A stretch of 64,000 nt of DNA from Luteipulveratus halotolerans. Its GTDB lineage: Bacteria > Actinomycetota > Actinomycetes > Actinomycetales > Dermatophilaceae. How positions within the stretch are numbered: position 1 is the stretch's first letter; each line of letters opens with the position of its first letter. Where the stretch lies: assembly GCF_001247745.1 (NCBI RefSeq), contig NZ_LAIR01000002.1:248001-312000 (forward strand). Reading direction: 5' to 3'. Below, in pieces: positions 1-7,936 of this stretch. The position numbers and the translations under genes are program-made. The notes under the pieces were generated by a model. It searched no databases. It was given only the letters and a program-made list of their open reading frames with translations, and had not been told where the DNA came from.

Positions 1-83
1 GCGCTGGCGGACTGGGGCATGGCGGCGACCAGAGCGGTCGCGCCGGTGAGGACTGCTGAGACGAGGATGCCGCGCTTCGGCAT
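1..83 (-). CDS. N-terminus of a secreted protein (runs off the window)
   Basis: Only the first 27 codons are visible, read leftward from an ATG at 83. They start MPKRGILVSA, continue as a hydrophobic stretch and reach a signal-peptidase-like A-S-A at the edge, so this is a Sec signal peptide. GGAGG lies about 8 nt before the ATG, which supports the start. The mature protein is outside the window and its function cannot be told. Confidence 0.7.
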   Translation of the reverse strand, partial: MPKRGILVSAVLTGATALVAAMPQSAS

Positions 84-179
84 GGAAATGCCTCCGAGGG
101 TGGGGGACGATGAGCAGACGCCCACCGTGTGAGCAAGATCACCTAATCTCCAGTATGTGTCAAGGGTCACACTGTCCTG

Positions 180-1280
180 ATGCGATCCACTCGGGCGTTC
201 ACGCTGGGACTCGACGCGGTCCGGCGGGCGCAGTCCGAGCCCGGCCCGACCGGGCGGCCGCTGCTGCCCGGTGCGGTGGCGCTCGCGATGGTCGACGGTG
301 AGGTCGTCGCGTGTGAGGCCTCCGGGTGGGCGGTGCTGTACGCCGACCGCGCCGGCCGCGAGGTGCCCGTCGCCGAGCGGGTGCCGATGGCCGCCGACAC
401 CCGGTTCGACATCGCCTCGATCAGCAAGGTGTTCACGACGCTCGTGCTGACCCAGATGGTCGAGGAGGGTGCGGTCGACCTCGCGAGCCCGGTGGTGGCG
501 TACCTGCCCGAGTTCGTCGAGAAGGACGACGTGACGGTCGAGCAGCTGGCCGTCCACACGAGCGGTCTGCCGTGGTGGCTGCCGCTGTGGAGCGACTGGC
601 CGACGCGTGAGGCACGCCTCGAGGCGGTGCTCCGCTGCCCGTTGGAGGCGCCGGCGGGCACGCGCTACACCTACAGCGACCTCAACCTCATCACGCTCCA
701 GCTGGTGATCGAGGCGGTGACCGGTCTGTCGCTCGAACTCCTTGTGCTGCAACGGATCACGGGTCCGCTGGGGATGGAGCACACGTCGTTCGGACGGGTC
801 CTCACCGAGCTGTGCGCGGCCACCGAGGACGAGGTCGAGGCCGGTCGCGGCCTGGTGCGCGGCGTCGTCCACGACGAGAACGCCTGGTCACTCGGCGGGG
901 TCAGCGGCCACGCCGGACTGTTCTCGACCGCCGGCGACCTGGCCCTGCTCGCCCGGTGTCTGATGGACGAGGGGCGGTACGACGGTGGCCGCCTCCTCGG
1001 CGCGCCCGGCCTCGACCTGGTGACCCGTGACCTACGTGGTGTCGAGGGAGAGGCGCACAGTCTGGCGTTCGAGATCGACCGGCCCGCCTGGATGGGCCGG
1101 CTCAGCGGGCCGCGGACGATCGGTCACACGGGGTTCACCGGCACCTCGCTGGTGGTCGACCTCGACCGACGAGCGGCGGCCGTGCTGCTCACCAACAGGG
1201 TGCATCCCAGCCGTGAGCTCGGCTCGATCCACCCGGTCCGAGCAGCCTGGGCCTCAGCCGTGGCCGATGCGCTCGACTGA
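180..1280 (+). CDS. Serine hydrolase, beta-lactamase/penicillin-binding-protein fold
   Basis: A 366-aa member of the class C beta-lactamase-like family (Pfam Beta-lactamase), which includes esterases, DD-peptidases and amidases. The catalytic S-x-x-K is S80-I-S-K83, followed by Y165-S-D as the second motif and a GHTG segment near residue 310 as the third. No signal peptide is obvious, so it may be cytoplasmic. The ATG at 180 has no good Shine-Dalgarno and may be read leaderless. The 3' end overlaps the convergent membrane-protein gene by 27 bp. The family is secure; the substrate cannot be predicted. Confidence 0.85.
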   Translation: MRSTRAFTLGLDAVRRAQSEPGPTGRPLLPGAVALAMVDGEVVACEASGWAVLYADRAGREVPVAERVPMAADTRFDIASISKVFTTLVLTQMVEEGAVDLASPVVAYLPEFVEKDDVTVEQLAVHTSGLPWWLPLWSDWPTREARLEAVLRCPLEAPAGTRYTYSDLNLITLQLVIEAVTGLSLELLVLQRITGPLGMEHTSFGRVLTELCAATEDEVEAGRGLVRGVVHDENAWSLGGVSGHAGLFSTAGDLALLARCLMDEGRYDGGRLLGAPGLDLVTRDLRGVEGEAHSLAFEIDRPAWMGRLSGPRTIGHTGFTGTSLVVDLDRRAAAVLLTNRVHPSRELGSIHPVRAAWASAVADALD

Positions 1281-2234
1281 CGGACGCTGCTCCTCGACCA
1301 GCCGCAGCGCGCCACCGATCGCGCCGCCGAGGGCGCACAGGCAGATGAACAGGTACGCCAGCGTCTCGCCGTGCGTGACACCGGAGGCGCCCCACTCGTC
1401 CCTGGCGATCACGGCGACGTTGATCAGCGTGGTGAGCGTGCTGCTCATGACGACCGCGCTTCCGACGAACCCGAGCGTGAGCCAGCGGACCCGCAGCCGC
1501 GCCCCGCGCAGGAGCGCGGCGTACGCCAGCGCCCCGGCGAGCGCGAGGGCCGCGTTGACGACGAGGAACACGCGCTGGGCGGTCGACGGGTCCTCGAAGT
1601 CGCCACCGCCGGTGATCGACCAGCGGGTCGAGATCACGGCGTACCCGAGGGCGGCCGGGACGAAGAACCAGCCGAGCAGGTTCTGCAGCGGGCGGGTCAG
1701 GCCGGCCCCGTCGCGGAGGCGTCCGCCACCGAGCGCGAGCGGCCAGCGGTCACGCGCGTACAGCACGAACCCGGCCAGCAGCAGCACCGCCTCGACGGCG
1801 AAGCCGGAGTAGACCGTGAAGAACACCCACGGTGCGAGGTCCTCCTCGCTCGATACCGGGCTGCCTCCGCCGGTGGCGAGCTGCAGGAGTGTGCCGGTCG
1901 GGGTGCCGATGCCGATCGGGACGAGCAGCCCTGCTCCGATCCACAGCGGACCAGCGATCGCGAAGGTCGGGATCCGCCGGCTGATCGGGTGAATCAGCAG
2001 CACTGCCAACAGGATTGCGACCAGGTCCATGCCGACGGTCATGATGTTGGCGCCACGGGTGTCGGTCACGAAGTCGTCGGTCTTGGCGCCGACGCCCCAG
2101 CCGAGGATTCAGGCGGTCTTGAGCGTGACGTACGGCAGGCACGCCAGGATCGTGGCGATGCACAAGCGGGTACGCCGTCGGTCGGTCGGCGGCCACGCCG
2201 CAGGTGTCGGAGGTGGAGCGGTGAGCGTCGTCAT
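1254..2234 (-). pseudogene. Multi-pass membrane protein interrupted by an in-frame TGA
   Basis: Reading leftward from the ATG at 2234 gives a proline-rich N-terminus, then L-P-Y-V-T-L-K-T-A, a TGA at 2111-2109, and then I-L-G-W-G-V-G-A-K in the same frame. The remaining open frame has about seven hydrophobic segments. In actinobacterial membrane proteins of this type the motif is usually P-Y-x-x-L-K-x-x-W, so the stop is most simply a Trp TGG changed to TGA. A shorter product could start from GTG 2069 (271 aa) but would lose part of the first membrane segment. A sequencing error is the alternative. Function unknown. Confidence 0.65.
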
Positions 2235-2314
2235 GCGCTCAGGCTCGGCGGCCGGCGCACGACGGTGCCTCCCCTGAGCGGACGACTCTTGTCACCCGCC
2301 CGGGGGAGCGGCGC

Positions 2315-4042
2315 TCACAGGCGCGGGTCGACCAGCAGCAGCTCGGTGTCGCGGTCGCCGGCGGCGCCCTCCTGCGAGAGGTCGGCGTGGATGTCGTTGA
2401 ACGACAGCTCACGGTAGAGCGACGCCAGCGCGGACTGGGTGCCCGCGTCGTACGACGACTGGTAGGGCGCGGCTGACTCGATGAGGGTGGTGAACAGCGA
2501 CAGCGTGCCGTCCTTGTTGTCGCACACGTCGATGATGCGGGCCTGCTGTGGGAAGTCGACGTGCGAGGCGGTGTTGATCTCCCAGAACGCGCGGCGCGGG
2601 TCGGCGTGCCCCTGCGCCGTGATCGCGTTGCGGTGGGTGTGGCCGTTGACCCAGGCGAGCACGTTGGGGAAGTCGTGCAGCATGCGCAGCAGCTCGAAGC
2701 CGGCGTGCCGCAGCTCGGGCTTGGCCGGGTCCATCAGGATGTTGCTCATCGAGGCCGACGTGTGGTGGCTGAACAGCACGAAGTACTCGTCCTCGACCGC
2801 GTGCGTGTGCTTGAAGCCCCAGTCCCAGTAGGTGCTCGACCCGGCCTGCAGGCGCTTCTTGAGCCAGCGCCACTGCTCGTCGCCGATCGAGCCCTCGGTG
2901 AAGCCGGCCCGGTTGGTCGAGTCCATGGCGATGCCGGTGACGCCCGGGGCGATCGGGAACGCGTAGTAGCCGCGGCCGGTGGCCGCTGCCTCCTCGTCGA
3001 ACCCGTGGCCGAACGGGCCCGGTCCGGTGTACGCCGCGCGCCGGTGCCGCTCGATGTACTCGACCGGGGTGAACGGGCGCCGGCGCGAGTCGGGCGTGAC
3101 CTTCCAGCCGGAGGTCATCGTGCCGTCCTGGTTGAGGATCGCGGTGCTCTGGGTGCGCAGTGCGTCCTGCAGCGCGGCGTTGCTCGTGCTGTCGGCGAAC
3201 CCGGTGAACTTGAAGCTGTCGGTGTAGACGGCGTCCAGGCCGAGGAAGTTCGACGGCAGCGTGCCCTCGATCGAGTCGTCGTGGTTGCCGAAGACGGAGT
3301 ACCAGGGCGTGTCGAGACCGGCGCTCTTGTGCGGAGCGGTCGCGCGGCCGAAAAAGCCTGGGAGAGTGGGGAATCCGGCCTTCTTGTAGCGGTCCTGGAC
3401 GGTCAGCTCAGGGTTGTAGTAGTTGCTGTCGCCGCCGGACTGGACGCCTTCCCAGTGGGTCGAGTCGCCCGTGCTGGCGGTGATCGTGCCGCCACTCATC
3501 GCGGTGAGGAACCAGTCGAGCTCGACGTCCTCGTGGTTGTCGGTGTTGTCGCCGGTCGACACGACGCAGTCGAACGGGCGACCGCTGAACGGGCCGACCT
3601 TGATGTCGTTGACGCGCTTGACGAGCTGGGCGGCGCCATGGGTGCCGAGGGCCTCCTGCGGGCGGAACGCCGAGCCGGTGATGTCGTGCAGGAACTCGAA
3701 CCGCATCGGCGACTGGGCGTCGATCATGTGCAGGTCGGTGAAGTGCACGATCGACGCCAGCGGGGTACGCCGGTCGTCGCGGTCGGCCTTGCCCGTCGCC
3801 AGGTCGTTGCGCACCGTCAGGGCGTAGCCGGGGCCGGCCGTGAGGCGGCGGTAGCCCGAGGCGCCGGCGGGTGAGGCGGCCTGCTCCAACGTCGTACCGG
3901 CGGTGCTGACCGCCCGCTGCGCTCCGAGGCGCAGGCGCTGGTCGAGCGCGTACGCCGAGCTGCCGCGCCCACAGCTGAGGGCGACGGCTCCGATGCCGCC
4001 GGCACCGGCGAGCAGGAACGAGCGACGGTTGATCGAGGACAT
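2315..4042 (-). CDS. Tat-exported metallophosphoesterase (TIGR03767-like)
   Basis: A 575-aa calcineurin-like phosphoesterase. The start at 4042 is chosen because a GGAG lies just upstream and the protein then begins with a twin-arginine signal (N-R-R-S-F-L-L) followed by a hydrophobic stretch; an in-frame extension to 4204 has neither. Metal ligands are visible in order: F-T-D-L-H (D-x-H), G-D-N-T-D-N-H, G-N-H-D-D and N-G-H-T-H. It should fold with its two metals in the cytoplasm and act outside the membrane. The phosphoester substrate is unknown. It is monocistronic and runs toward the broken membrane gene. Confidence 0.85.
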   Translation of the reverse strand: MSSINRRSFLLAGAGGIGAVALSCGRGSSAYALDQRLRLGAQRAVSTAGTTLEQAASPAGASGYRRLTAGPGYALTVRNDLATGKADRDDRRTPLASIVHFTDLHMIDAQSPMRFEFLHDITGSAFRPQEALGTHGAAQLVKRVNDIKVGPFSGRPFDCVVSTGDNTDNHEDVELDWFLTAMSGGTITASTGDSTHWEGVQSGGDSNYYNPELTVQDRYKKAGFPTLPGFFGRATAPHKSAGLDTPWYSVFGNHDDSIEGTLPSNFLGLDAVYTDSFKFTGFADSTSNAALQDALRTQSTAILNQDGTMTSGWKVTPDSRRRPFTPVEYIERHRRAAYTGPGPFGHGFDEEAAATGRGYYAFPIAPGVTGIAMDSTNRAGFTEGSIGDEQWRWLKKRLQAGSSTYWDWGFKHTHAVEDEYFVLFSHHTSASMSNILMDPAKPELRHAGFELLRMLHDFPNVLAWVNGHTHRNAITAQGHADPRRAFWEINTASHVDFPQQARIIDVCDNKDGTLSLFTTLIESAAPYQSSYDAGTQSALASLYRELSFNDIHADLSQEGAAGDRDTELLLVDPRL

Positions 4043-4173
4043 CGGGAGACTCCAGCAGTTCGACACAGGTGGTGGCCCGATCATGCCTTGGTCACATGAC
4101 CAAGAGGTGACGAACGAGCAGCCGACTTCTGTCGCACCGGTGCCACGAGAGACGGATGCCCACGAGTTGATGG

Positions 4174-4197
4174 GGACCCCGACGGATGTCGGGGTCC
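4174..4197 (-). terminator. Hairpin downstream of the broken hydrolase gene
   Basis: Perfect 10-bp stem (ggaccccgac / gtcggggtcc) with a GGAT loop. It lies 52 nt after the stop of the leftward hydrolase gene and before the metallophosphoesterase start. No U-run follows, as is common for actinobacterial terminators. Confidence 0.5.
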
Positions 4198-4220
4198 TCA
4201 TCAACGGAAGGGGTGGCGCC

Positions 4221-4242
4221 GTCGAGAGACCGGCCTCTCGAC
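4221..4242 (-). terminator. First hairpin after the hydrolase stop codon
   Basis: Perfect 8-bp stem (gtcgagag / ctctcgac) around accggc, 7 nt past the hydrolase stop. Together with the hairpin at 4174-4197 it forms a double terminator. Confidence 0.5.
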
Positions 4243-4248
4243 GGGGGG

Positions 4249-5162
4249 TCAGGCGCGGGAGGCGCCGCCTCGGGCGCTGCGGATGCGGTCGATCACGGCG
4301 TCCGCGACGTCCTCGGCGTTCAGCTCGGGCAGCCAGTGGCCGGCGTCGAGCTCGATGAACGCGTAGTCGGCCTCGACGTACTCCTCGGTCATCTCGGCGG
4401 CCGCGCGCCCGAGGGCGAAGTCGTTGCGGCCCCAGATGTACGTGGTCGGTACGACGACGCCCGGCCGTCGCGTGTGAGGCACCGTGCCGCGCACCTTCTT
4501 CGCCTGGCGGGCCGCACGCAGCGCCTTCAGCTGCGAGGCCGGCATCGCGCGGTACCAGTTGAGCGGCCCGGTGAGGGAGTCGGGCGAGCTGAACCGGGCG
4601 ACGTACCGGTCGATGTCGCTCGCGTCGAGGCCGGCGTACGTCTTGCGCAGCGTCCCCGGGATGACGCGCTCGGGATGACAGGCAGCTGGAAGAACCCCAT
4701 GTACCAGCTCTTGCGCGCCTGGTCGAGCGTGCCGAACGCGCGCACCAGGGCGTCGGGGTGCGGGGTCGAGAGCACCGTCACGGTGCGCACCCGCTGTGCC
4801 GCGAGCTGGGCGAGCGACCATGCGACGGCGCCGCCCCAGTCGTGGCCGACGACGTGAAAACGCTGCACTCCCAACGCATCCATCGCAGCGAGCGCGTCGG
4901 CGACGAGGTGCTTCATGTCGTACGCCGACCGCCCGGCCGGCCGCGCGCCGGGGGAGTAGCCGCGCTGGTCGAAGGTGACCGTGCGCAGGCCGGCGTCGTG
5001 CAGCGGGGGCAGGACGCGGTCGTACGCGTGCTGGTCCTGCGGGAAGCCGTGCAGCAGCAGCACGACCTCTCCGTCGCGCGGGCCGGAGTCGATGAGGTCG
5101 AAGGTCAGGCCGTCGTTGGCGAAGGTGTCCACGCGCTCCACCGTAGGCGCCGCTCTCAGCAT
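4249..5162 (-). pseudogene. Alpha/beta hydrolase (epoxide hydrolase-like) with a frameshift
   Basis: The gene is split across two frames. From ATG 5162 the first frame has L-L-L-H-G-F-P, the G-Y-S-P segment and the nucleophile elbow G-H-D-W-G-G-A (Asp nucleophile, as in epoxide hydrolases and haloalkane dehalogenases), then runs out of register after G-F-F-Q-L-P-V-I-P. The second frame continues with E-R-V-I-P-G-T-L-R and contains the acid segment W-G-R-N-D and the catalytic histidine G-H-W-L-P. One missing G in the GGG at 4672-4674 (C on the coding strand) would restore V-I-P-E-R and a product of about 300 aa. Either a recent loss-of-function mutation or a one-base sequencing error. It is divergent from the GntR gene and may share its operator. 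Confidence 0.8.
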
Positions 5163-5186
5163 GTGGCACCGTCCAGCGCCCCGAAG

Positions 5187-5215
5187 CATGTTGTATCTAA
5201 CATAGATGCAACATG
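5187..5215. promoter_or_regulatory. Operator-like inverted repeat over the GntR start, with a leaderless promoter
   Basis: The half-sites catgttgtatc (5187-5197) and gatgcaacatg (5205-5215) form an inverted repeat with one mismatch around taacata. The right half includes the gntR ATG (5213-5215). TAACAT (5198-5203) fits an actinobacterial -10 only 10 nt before that ATG, so gntR is probably read from a leaderless transcript and repressed by its own product. The left half also lies about 25 nt upstream of the divergent hydrolase start. Confidence 0.6.
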
Positions 5216-5854
5216 TCTGACACCATCGCACCTGCCTCCGACCGCGCTTACGACCACGTCAAGCGGGCCATCCTGCGCGGTGACCGTGAGGGCGGCGCGT
5301 TCTTCACCGAGGGCCAGGTCGCCGACGAGGTCGGCGTCAGCCGTACGCCGGTGCGCGAGGCCCTGCTGCGCCTGCAGGCCGAAGGGCTGGTCGCGCTCTA
5401 CCCGAAGAAGGGCGCGCTCGTCGTACCCGTGACACCGCGCGAGGCGCACGAGGTGCTGGAGGCGCGCCTGCTGCTCGAGGAGTGGGCGGCCGGGCGCGCG
5501 TGGCCGCACCGGGCTGCGCTCGTGGAGGCCCTCCGGCCGCACCTCGCCGCGATGCAGCAGGCCAAGGCTGCCGACGACGTCGCGGCGTTCAGCGAGGCCG
5601 ACCGCACGTTCCACGAGGCGATCGTCGAAGCCGCCGGCAACGCGGTCCTCACCCGGCAGTACCGCATGCTGCGCGACCGTCAGCTGTGCATCCTCGCCGA
5701 CGGCATCCGGGCCAGCGCCTCACGCATGACGCACGCGATCACCGCGCACCGCACACTCATCCGCGTCCTCGAGCAGGGCACCAAGGCCGAGTTCGTCCGT
5801 GAGTCGCGCGCGCACGTCGTCGACGCGATGGACCGGTTGGGGGTGGCCCGATGA
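5213..5854 (+). CDS. GntR family regulator, FadR subfamily (FCD domain)
   Basis: A 213-aa repressor-type protein. Residues about 10-75 form the winged helix-turn-helix (G-Q-V-A-D-E-V-G-V-S-R-T-P-V-R-E-A is the recognition region). Residues about 80-210 are the all-helical FCD ligand-binding domain, with E-A-R-L-L-L-E at its start. Its stop overlaps the MFS ATG in an ATGA, so the two genes are one operon. The likely role is to sense a small acid or similar metabolite and control the transporter and possibly the divergent hydrolase. The effector is unknown. Confidence 0.9.
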   Translation: MSDTIAPASDRAYDHVKRAILRGDREGGAFFTEGQVADEVGVSRTPVREALLRLQAEGLVALYPKKGALVVPVTPREAHEVLEARLLLEEWAAGRAWPHRAALVEALRPHLAAMQQAKAADDVAAFSEADRTFHEAIVEAAGNAVLTRQYRMLRDRQLCILADGIRASASRMTHAITAHRTLIRVLEQGTKAEFVRESRAHVVDAMDRLGVAR

Positions 5855-7173
5855 ACGACGCCGTCCTGCGTCATCCGCTCGGAGGCCGCCGCGCCTGGAC
5901 GGTCTGGACCAGCGCCGTGCTTGTCTACGTCCTCGCGATCTTCCACCGCACCTCGCTCGGCGTGGCCGGCATCGTCGCGGCCGACCGGTTCCACATCAGC
6001 TCGGCGCAGCTCGCGACCTTCGCGATGGTGCAGCTCGCGGTCTACGCGGCCATGCAGATCCCGGTCGGGGCGCTGCTCGATCGCTACGGCTCCAAGGTGC
6101 TGCTCCTCGCCGGGGTGACGACGATGTCGGCGGCCCAGCTGGCGTTCGCGTTCGTCGACTCCTACGCCGCGGGCATCCTGGCTCGCGTGTTCGTCGGCAT
6201 GGGCGACGCGATGGTGTTCGTGTCGGTGCTGCGGCTGGTGGCGCTGTGGTTCCCGCCGGCCCGTACGCCGATGGTCACCCAGGTGACCGGGTTCGCCGGT
6301 CAGCTCGGCGCGCTCGCGGCGGCCGGCCCGCTCGCCGCCGCGCTCGACGGTCTCGGTTGGACGCGTTCGTTCCTGCTGGCGGCCGGGCTGGGAGTCGTGC
6401 TCGGGCTGGTGCTGCTCGTCGTCGTACAGGACAGCCCGTACGCCGACCGCGAGCGCACCGAGCTCAAGATGCGCGCCGTCGGTCGGGCCGTCGCGCACGC
6501 GTGGCGGCAGCCCGGCACCCGGCTCGGCCTGTGGTGCCACTTCACGTCGCAGTTCAGCTCGAACATGTTCGCGATCATGTGGGGCTTCCCGTTCCTCACG
6601 GCCGGGCAGGGCCTGTCGACCGGTCGTGCCGGACAGCTGCTGGCGCTGATGGTCGTGACGACGGTGCTCACCAGCCCGCTGTTCGGGGTGTTCGTGACGC
6701 GCTACCCCTACTCCCGCTCGACGCTGATCCTCGGCCTGGTCGCGGCGATCGTGACGGTGTGGACCGTCGTCCTGCTCTGGCCGGGGCGGGCACCGCTGTG
6801 GCTGCTCGTCGTGCTCGTGGTCGTCACGGCGGTCGGCGGACCGGGGTCGATGGTGGGCTTCGACCTGGCGCGCACGTTCAACCCGCCGACGCGCATCGGC
6901 AGCGCCACCGGCATCGTCAACGTGGGTGGGTTCGTCGCGGCGCTCAGCACGATCGTGCTCATCGGTGCGGCGCTCGACCACGTGTCACCCGGCGGCCCGT
7001 CGACCTACACCGTCGACTCGTTCCGGTGGGCGATGGCCGTGCAGTACCTCGTGTGGGGGCTCGGTGTCGTGATGATCGTGCGCTACCGGCACCGCACCCG
7101 CCGGCACGTGCACGCCGACGAGACGGGTGCGTACGAGCACCTCATCCCCGAGCGCCTGCGCGTCCCCGCCTGA
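5851..7173 (+). CDS. MFS transporter
   Basis: A 440-aa integral membrane protein with about 12 hydrophobic segments. The family signature between helices 2 and 3 is visible as L-L-D-R-Y-G-S-K. F-H-R-T-S-L-G-V-A in helix 1 resembles the nitrate/organophosphate-type (NarK/UhpT-like) branch. It is translationally coupled to the GntR gene (4-bp overlap), so substrate uptake is probably controlled by that regulator. Substrate not predictable. Confidence 0.88.
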   Translation: MNDAVLRHPLGGRRAWTVWTSAVLVYVLAIFHRTSLGVAGIVAADRFHISSAQLATFAMVQLAVYAAMQIPVGALLDRYGSKVLLLAGVTTMSAAQLAFAFVDSYAAGILARVFVGMGDAMVFVSVLRLVALWFPPARTPMVTQVTGFAGQLGALAAAGPLAAALDGLGWTRSFLLAAGLGVVLGLVLLVVVQDSPYADRERTELKMRAVGRAVAHAWRQPGTRLGLWCHFTSQFSSNMFAIMWGFPFLTAGQGLSTGRAGQLLALMVVTTVLTSPLFGVFVTRYPYSRSTLILGLVAAIVTVWTVVLLWPGRAPLWLLVVLVVVTAVGGPGSMVGFDLARTFNPPTRIGSATGIVNVGGFVAALSTIVLIGAALDHVSPGGPSTYTVDSFRWAMAVQYLVWGLGVVMIVRYRHRTRRHVHADETGAYEHLIPERLRVPA

Positions 7174-7180
7174 AACGCGT

Positions 7181-7217
7181 GAGGCGTACGCCGACCGGTG
7201 CGGTCGGCGTACGCCTC
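7181..7217. terminator. Bidirectional terminator between the MFS gene and ppa
   Basis: Perfect 16-bp stem (gaggcgtacgccgacc / ggtcggcgtacgcctc) with loop ggtgc, lying between two convergent genes. Confidence 0.75.
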
Positions 7218-7233
7218 AGATGATGCGTGGGGC

Positions 7234-7827
7234 TCAGGCCTCGGGCTTGTCGGCCTGGCTGTCGGTCGACTCGTCGCGGTCGATCGAACGCTCGGTGTCG
7301 TCGGGTGCGTGACCCGGCATGGCCCAGCGGGCGGTGGTGACGCCCTCGTCCTTGGCGCGCTGGAGGGCGTCGGTGATGACCTTGTCGGCCTGGTCGACGC
7401 CGACCCAGTGCGAGCCCTCCTCGACGGACTTGCCCGGCTCGAGCGCCTTGTAGGTCTCGAAGAAGTGCTGCATCTCCTTGATGGTGAACTCGCTGACGTC
7501 ACCCAGGTCCTGGATGCCGTCCTTGCGCGGGTCGCCCGCGGGGACGCACAGGATCTTGTCGTCGCCGCCGGCCTCGTCGACCATCTTGAAGACGCCGATG
7601 GCGCGCGCACGCACGACGCAGCCCGGGAACGTCGGCTCGTCCAGCAGGACCAGGGCGTCCAGCGGGTCGCCGTCCTCACCGAGGGTGTCCTCGATGTAGC
7701 CGTAGTCGGCCGGGTAGCTCATCGCCGTGAACAGCAGCCGGTCCAGGCGGATGCGACCGGTCTCGTGGTCGATCTCGTACTTGTTGCGAGTTCCGCGCGG
7801 GATCTCGATGCTGACGTCGAACTCCAT
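7234..7827 (-). CDS. ppa: Inorganic pyrophosphatase
   Basis: A 197-aa family I soluble pyrophosphatase that hydrolyses PPi to phosphate in the cytoplasm. Visible signatures are E-I-P-R-G-T-R-N-K-Y-E near the start, Y-P-A-D-Y-G-Y, and the metal-binding D-G-D-P-L-D-A-L-V. Start ATG 7827 is preferred: an upstream in-frame TTG (7839) sits only 3 nt from the AGGA, whereas the ATG is about 11 nt away. The tail after residue 165 is acidic and polar and longer than in most homologues. It is divergent from dacB. Confidence 0.95.
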   Translation of the reverse strand: MEFDVSIEIPRGTRNKYEIDHETGRIRLDRLLFTAMSYPADYGYIEDTLGEDGDPLDALVLLDEPTFPGCVVRARAIGVFKMVDEAGGDDKILCVPAGDPRKDGIQDLGDVSEFTIKEMQHFFETYKALEPGKSVEEGSHWVGVDQADKVITDALQRAKDEGVTTARWAMPGHAPDDTERSIDRDESTDSQADKPEA

Positions 7828-7936
7828 GGGGCTGGCCAATCCTGTCTCGTACGGGTGGGGCCGGCTCGTGCCGCCCCGGGCAATGTCCGCGGGTTAGTGT
7901 CTCCCACGGACGGCGCGAATGTGTAAAGGGGCGGCA

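Noticed and set aside
2109..2111. Selenocysteine codon in the membrane-protein gene
   Set aside because: No selenoprotein family fits; the context is a hydrophobic segment where Trp is expected, and no SECIS-like hairpin follows.
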